Origin: Winslowiella arboricola
Lineage (GTDB): Bacteria; Pseudomonadota; Gammaproteobacteria; Enterobacterales; Enterobacteriaceae
Direction: 5' to 3'
NCBI RefSeq assembly: GCF_025527015.1
Contig: NZ_JAODIM010000035.1
Coordinates: 62,001-126,000 of the forward strand
Length of the DNA: 64,000 nucleotides
Below the pieces are notes generated by a model. That model did not search any database. It worked only from the letters and a program-made list of their open reading frames with translations, and was not told the origin of the DNA. Positions 60,709 to 64,000 of the stretch are shown piece by piece. Numbering within the stretch: the first letter of the stretch is position 1; each line of letters opens with the position of its first letter. Made by a program: the position numbers and the translations under genes.

Positions 60709-60724
60709 AGCACCAAAATGGTGC
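60709..60724. promoter_or_regulatory. NtrC binding site 2 of glnA
   Basis: AGCACCAAAATGGTGC, closely matching the NtrC consensus GCACCAN5TGGTGC. Together with site 1 it forms the enhancer for sigma-54 holoenzyme. Confidence 0.85.
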
Positions 60725-60798
60725 GCGACATCCATCGTGGTGCATCTCCCGTATCAGGAGAGGGCGCATGATAACGCCTTTTTGCCAAAATAATAAAG

Positions 60799-60815
60799 TT
60801 GGCATAGATTTCGCT
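60799..60815 (+). promoter_or_regulatory. Sigma-54 promoter glnAp2
   Basis: TTGGCATAGATTTCGCT carries GG (60801-60802) and GC (60813-60814) separated by 10 bases, the -24/-12 arrangement of sigma-54 promoters. Predicted start near 60826, leaving a leader of about 138 nt before glnA. Confidence 0.85.
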
Positions 60816-60963
60816 TTAGTCTACCTAAGCGAAAACGGCAGTTCCCATAACAGTTGATAGCTTGTCTGAGATCTTTATTATCGGGTGTACGCGACATTTT
60901 ACGCGTTCCGAATCGTGAAGTCTCGAACCACGACGACAATGACAAAATCCAGGAGAGTTAAGT

Positions 60964-62373
60964 ATGTCCGCTGAACACGTTCTGTCGATGATGAACGAGC
61001 ACGAAGTTAAGTTCGTCGATCTGCGTTTTACCGATACCAAGGGTAAAGAGCAGCACGTTACCATTCCTGCTCACCAGGTTAACGCTGACTTCTTCGAAGA
61101 AGGCAAAATGTTCGATGGTTCTTCCATCGGCGGATGGAAAGGTATCAACGAATCAGACATGGTTCTGATGCCTGATGCTACGACTGCAGTTATGGACCCG
61201 TTCTTCGAAGATTCAACCCTGATCATTCGTTGTGACATTCTTGAGCCAGGCACTATGCAGGGCTACGACCGTGACCCACGTTCTATCGCTAAGCGTGCAG
61301 AAGATTTCCTGCGCTCTTCCGGTATCGCGGACACCGTGCTGTTCGGACCAGAGCCAGAGTTCTTCCTGTTTGATGACGTGCGTTTTGGCGCCACCACTTC
61401 AGGTTCACACGTTGCTATCGACGATATCGAAGCAGCATGGAACACCGGTAAAGAGTACGAAGGCGGTAACAAAGGTCACCGTCCAGGTCTGAAAGGCGGC
61501 TACTTCCCGGTTCCACCAGTCGATTCATCACAGGACATCCGTTCTGCTATGTGTCTGACCATGGAGCAGATGGGTCTGGTTGTAGAAGCTCATCACCACG
61601 AAGTGGCAACCGCTGGTCAGAACGAAGTGGCTACCCGCTTCAACACCATGACCAAAAAAGCTGACGAAATTCAGATCTACAAATATGTGGTTCACAACGT
61701 TGCTCACGCTTACGGCAAAACTGCGACCTTTATGCCGAAACCTATTTTCGGTGATAACGGTTCTGGTATGCACTGCCACATGTCCCTGTCGAAAGGCGGC
61801 AACAACCTGTTCGCTGGCGACAAATACGGCGGCCTGTCTGATATCGCGCTGTTCTACATCGGCGGTGTGATCAAACACGCTAAAGCGATCAACGCCCTGG
61901 CGAACCCGACCACCAACTCTTACAAGCGTCTGGTCCCGGGTTATGAAGCGCCGGTTATGCTGGCTTACTCTGCCCGTAACCGTTCTGCCTCTATCCGTAT
62001 CCCGGTCGTTGCCAGCCCGAAAGCTCGTCGTATCGAAGCGCGCTTCCCTGATCCAGCGGCTAACCCATACCTGGCGTTCTCTGCGCTGCTGATGGCTGGC
62101 CTCGACGGTATCATCAACAAGATCCATCCTGGCGATGCTATGGATAAGAACTTGTATGACCTGCCACCGGAAGAAGAAGCTGAGATTCCAAAAGTAGCCG
62201 GTTCTCTGGAAGAAGCACTGAATGCCCTGAACGAAGACCGTGAGTTCCTGACTCGTGGCGGTGTGTTCACTGACGACACCATTGATGCCTACATCGAACT
62301 GCGTAAAGCCGAAATGGACCGCGTTCGCATGACTCCGCATCCGGTAGAGTTCGAGCTTTACTACAGCGTTTAA
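60964..62373 (+). CDS. glnA: Glutamine synthetase, type I (GSI-beta)
   Basis: 469 aa, E. coli length. ATP-dependent condensation of ammonia and glutamate; dodecamer. Visible: [25 protein letters not shown] (metal site), [13 protein letters not shown], and the adenylylation tyrosine in [19 protein letters not shown] ribosome site. First gene of glnALG. Confidence 0.98.
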   Translation: MSAEHVLSMMNEHEVKFVDLRFTDTKGKEQHVTIPAHQVNADFFEEGKMFDGSSIGGWKGINESDMVLMPDATTAVMDPFFEDSTLIIRCDILEPGTMQGYDRDPRSIAKRAEDFLRSSGIADTVLFGPEPEFFLFDDVRFGATTSGSHVAIDDIEAAWNTGKEYEGGNKGHRPGLKGGYFPVPPVDSSQDIRSAMCLTMEQMGLVVEAHHHEVATAGQNEVATRFNTMTKKADEIQIYKYVVHNVAHAYGKTATFMPKPIFGDNGSGMHCHMSLSKGGNNLFAGDKYGGLSDIALFYIGGVIKHAKAINALANPTTNSYKRLVPGYEAPVMLAYSARNRSASIRIPVVASPKARRIEARFPDPAANPYLAFSALLMAGLDGIINKIHPGDAMDKNLYDLPPEEEAEIPKVAGSLEEALNALNEDREFLTRGGVFTDDTIDAYIELRKAEMDRVRMTPHPVEFELYYSV

Positions 62374-62407
62374 TAAGTTTGACGTTTTTGTTGCCGTGGA
62401 AACTTTC

Positions 62408-62432
62408 AGCCCATCTTCGGATGGGCTTTTTT
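62408..62432 (+). terminator. glnA terminator
   Basis: AGCCCATC-TTCG-GATGGGCT with a run of six T: stable UUCG-capped stem. It makes most transcripts stop after glnA; some continue into glnLG. In E. coli and Salmonella this 3' end gives the small RNA GlnZ; whether it does here is untested. Confidence 0.85.
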
Positions 62433-62482
62433 CTCCACAAAACCATCGTTTAACACGATGAGTGGGTAACCGACGACTATAA

Positions 62483-62498
62483 TGCACCAAAATAGTGC
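62483..62498. promoter_or_regulatory. NtrC site in front of glnL
   Basis: TGCACCAAAATAGTGC, identical to NtrC site 1 of glnA. In E. coli the NtrC site at glnLp overlaps this promoter and represses it, keeping NtrB/NtrC low when nitrogen is sufficient. Confidence 0.8.
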
Positions 62499-62556
62499 CT
62501 GATTTGCCAGACGGTTTTTAATGGCGAAAGCAGGCTTAGTGCAGGGGAAAAGCTGT

Positions 62557-63606
62557 ATGGCAACTGGCACCCTGCCCGATGCTGGGCAGATTCTCAATTC
62601 TCTGATTAACAGTATCTTGCTGGTGGATAACGAGCTGGTGGTGCAATACGCCAACCCGGCGGCACAGCAACTACTGGCGCAAAGCTCCCGTAAGCTGTTT
62701 GGCACACCGTTGCCAGATCTGATGGGCTATTTTTCGCTGAATATTGATGTGATGCGGGAAAGTCTTGATGCCGGCCAGGGATTTACCGATAGCGAAGTTA
62801 CGCTGGTGGTAGACAGTCGCGCGCACATTATGTCGTTAACAGCACAACGACTGCCTGAAGGTTTTATCCTGCTGGAAATGGCGCCAATGGATAATCAACG
62901 TCGTCTCAGTCAGGAACAGATTCAGCATGCTCAGCAGGTGGCCGCACGTGATTTAGTTCGCGGTCTGGCACATGAAATCAAAAATCCGCTGGGTGGATTA
63001 CGTGGCGCGGCGCAGTTACTGGCGAAAGCCCTGCCCGACCCGTCATTAACCGAATATACCAAGGTGATCATTGAACAGGCTGACCGTCTGCGCAATTTAG
63101 TCGATCGCCTGTTAGGGCCGCAACAGCCCGGCATGCACGTTACGCAAAGCATTCATCAGGTGTCCGAGCGCGTGGTCAACCTGGTGACGATGGAGTTGCC
63201 GGATAACGTGACGCTGGTGCGGGATTACGACCCCAGTTTACCTGAATTACCGCATGACCCCGATCAGCTGGAACAGGTGTTGCTGAACGTCGTACGCAAC
63301 GCGCTGCAGGCATTGGGTGATGAAGGCGGCACTATTACTTTACGCACGCGCACAGCGTTTCAGCTGACGCTGCACGGCGTACGTTATCGTCTGGTTGCAC
63401 GCATCGATATTGAAGATGACGGCCCAGGCATTCCGGCACAACTGCAGGATACGCTGTTTTATCCGATGGTGAGCGGACGCGAAGGCGGCACCGGTTTGGG
63501 GCTTTCGATTGCTCGTAGTCTGATTGATCAGCATTCAGGAAAAATAGAATTTAACAGTTGGCCCGGTCACACCGAATTCTCGGTTTACCTGCCTATTCGC
63601 CAGTGA
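62557..63606 (+). CDS. glnL: Nitrogen regulation sensor kinase NtrB
   Basis: 349 aa from the ATG at 62557 (CAGGGGAA site), the E. coli length; an in-frame ATG at 62521 would add 12 residues. Cytosolic PAS domain (about 10-110), HisKA with phospho-acceptor His in [19 protein letters not shown], ATPase N box [10 protein letters not shown] and G boxes [17 protein letters not shown]. Phosphorylates or dephosphorylates NtrC depending on PII. Confidence 0.96.
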   Translation: MATGTLPDAGQILNSLINSILLVDNELVVQYANPAAQQLLAQSSRKLFGTPLPDLMGYFSLNIDVMRESLDAGQGFTDSEVTLVVDSRAHIMSLTAQRLPEGFILLEMAPMDNQRRLSQEQIQHAQQVAARDLVRGLAHEIKNPLGGLRGAAQLLAKALPDPSLTEYTKVIIEQADRLRNLVDRLLGPQQPGMHVTQSIHQVSERVVNLVTMELPDNVTLVRDYDPSLPELPHDPDQLEQVLLNVVRNALQALGDEGGTITLRTRTAFQLTLHGVRYRLVARIDIEDDGPGIPAQLQDTLFYPMVSGREGGTGLGLSIARSLIDQHSGKIEFNSWPGHTEFSVYLPIRQ

Positions 63607-63613
63607 GGTTTCT

Positions 63614-64000
63614 ATGCAACGAGGGATAGTTTGGATCGTCGATGACGATAGCTCCATCCGCTGGGTGCTTGAACGTGCGCTCACTGGAGCCGGTTTAAGC
63701 TGCGCGACCTTTGATAGCGCTAACGAGGTGCTGGAAGCGCTCGCCACCAAAACCCCAGACGTTTTGTTATCGGATATTCGGATGCCCGGCATGGATGGCC
63801 TGGCGTTACTTAAGCAGATTAAACAGCGTCATCCGATGCTCCCGGTCATTATAATGACCGCGCATTCCGACCTGGATGCCGCCGTCAGCGCTTATCAGCA
63901 GGGCGCCTTTGATTACCTGCCAAAACCGTTTGATATCGATGAAGCGGTAGCGTTAGTTGAACGCGCCATTAGTCATTATCAGGAACAGCAGCAGCCGCGT
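63614..64000 (+). CDS. glnG: Nitrogen regulator NtrC, 3' part beyond window
   Basis: 129 codons seen, open to the right edge. Receiver domain: IVWIVDDDSSIRWVLERAL (acidic pocket), LLSDIRMPGMDGL with the phosphorylated Asp, MTAHSDLDAAVSAYQQGAFD and the YLPKPFD lysine. The AAA+ and Fis-type HTH domains lie outside the window. Starts 7 bp after glnL. Confidence 0.96.
   Translation, partial: MQRGIVWIVDDDSSIRWVLERALTGAGLSCATFDSANEVLEALATKTPDVLLSDIRMPGMDGLALLKQIKQRHPMLPVIIMTAHSDLDAAVSAYQQGAFDYLPKPFDIDEAVALVERAISHYQEQQQPR

Larger units (their letters stand above)
60530..60963 (+). promoter_or_regulatory. glnA control region (bipA-glnA intergenic)
   Basis: Contains two NtrC sites and the sigma-54 promoter listed separately. 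The distance of the NtrC sites from the predicted start (about -141 and -109) is essentially that of E. coli glnAp2. The part close to bipA carries the bipA promoter. Confidence 0.85.

Noticed and set aside
61528-62490. 320-aa reading frame antisense to glnA
   Set aside because: Mirror of a strongly conserved gene with biased codons; no similarity to known proteins.

Overview
The window looks like a chromosomal segment of an enterobacterium, most likely in the Erwinia/Pantoea neighbourhood (inference from gene order and protein similarity to E. coli and Klebsiella; no search was run). Housekeeping genes are near-identical in length to E. coli counterparts (SpoT, RecG, GlnA, GlnL, SlmA, YicC). 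The core-LPS block has the Klebsiella-type order waaQ-wabG-waaA-waaE-coaD.

Layout. 1-9.98 kb: LPS core genes (GT9 and GT4 glycosyltransferases, a polysaccharide deacetylase, galE, waaQ, wabG, waaA, waaE) running into coaD. 10-18.9 kb: mutM, rpmG, rpmB, radC, coaBC, dut, slmA, a GDYXXLXY/DUF2157 membrane pair, pyrE with its attenuator, and an intact rph. 19-21.7 kb: a NupC-type transporter, a DUF3574-like lipoprotein and yicC.

21.68-30.16 kb: an AT-rich integrated element inserted at the 3' end of yicC and bounded by a 22-bp direct repeat with one mismatch (attL 21680-21701, attR 30139-30160). It carries a tyrosine integrase, two small exported proteins, a MobC/relaxase pair with a candidate oriT, a DUF6119/TIGR04141 protein, and a retron-like module on the minus strand: structured ncRNA, reverse transcriptase with an unusual LIDD catalytic box, and a two-TM effector resembling the Ec48 type. 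It therefore looks like an integrative mobilizable element with anti-phage cargo.

30.2-42.9 kb: a second accessory stretch where E. coli has dinD. It holds a decayed Fic gene, a galactitol-type PTS operon with its own GntR regulator, FGGY kinase, class II aldolase and HPr, two atypical LuxR-type regulators, an SRPBCC protein, an orphan colicin-E-type immunity protein and a MOP flippase.

43-53.7 kb: conserved core yicG, ligB, gmk, rpoZ, spoT, trmH, recG, a frameshifted NAD(P)-binding gene and xanP. 53.8-64 kb: yicH, fabY(yiiD), dtd, yihY, yihX, bipA, and the nitrogen regulon glnA-glnL-glnG with a sigma-54 promoter and paired NtrC sites. glnG runs off the right edge; a GT9 gene runs off the left edge. 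No tRNA, rRNA, CRISPR array or complete IS element was seen.
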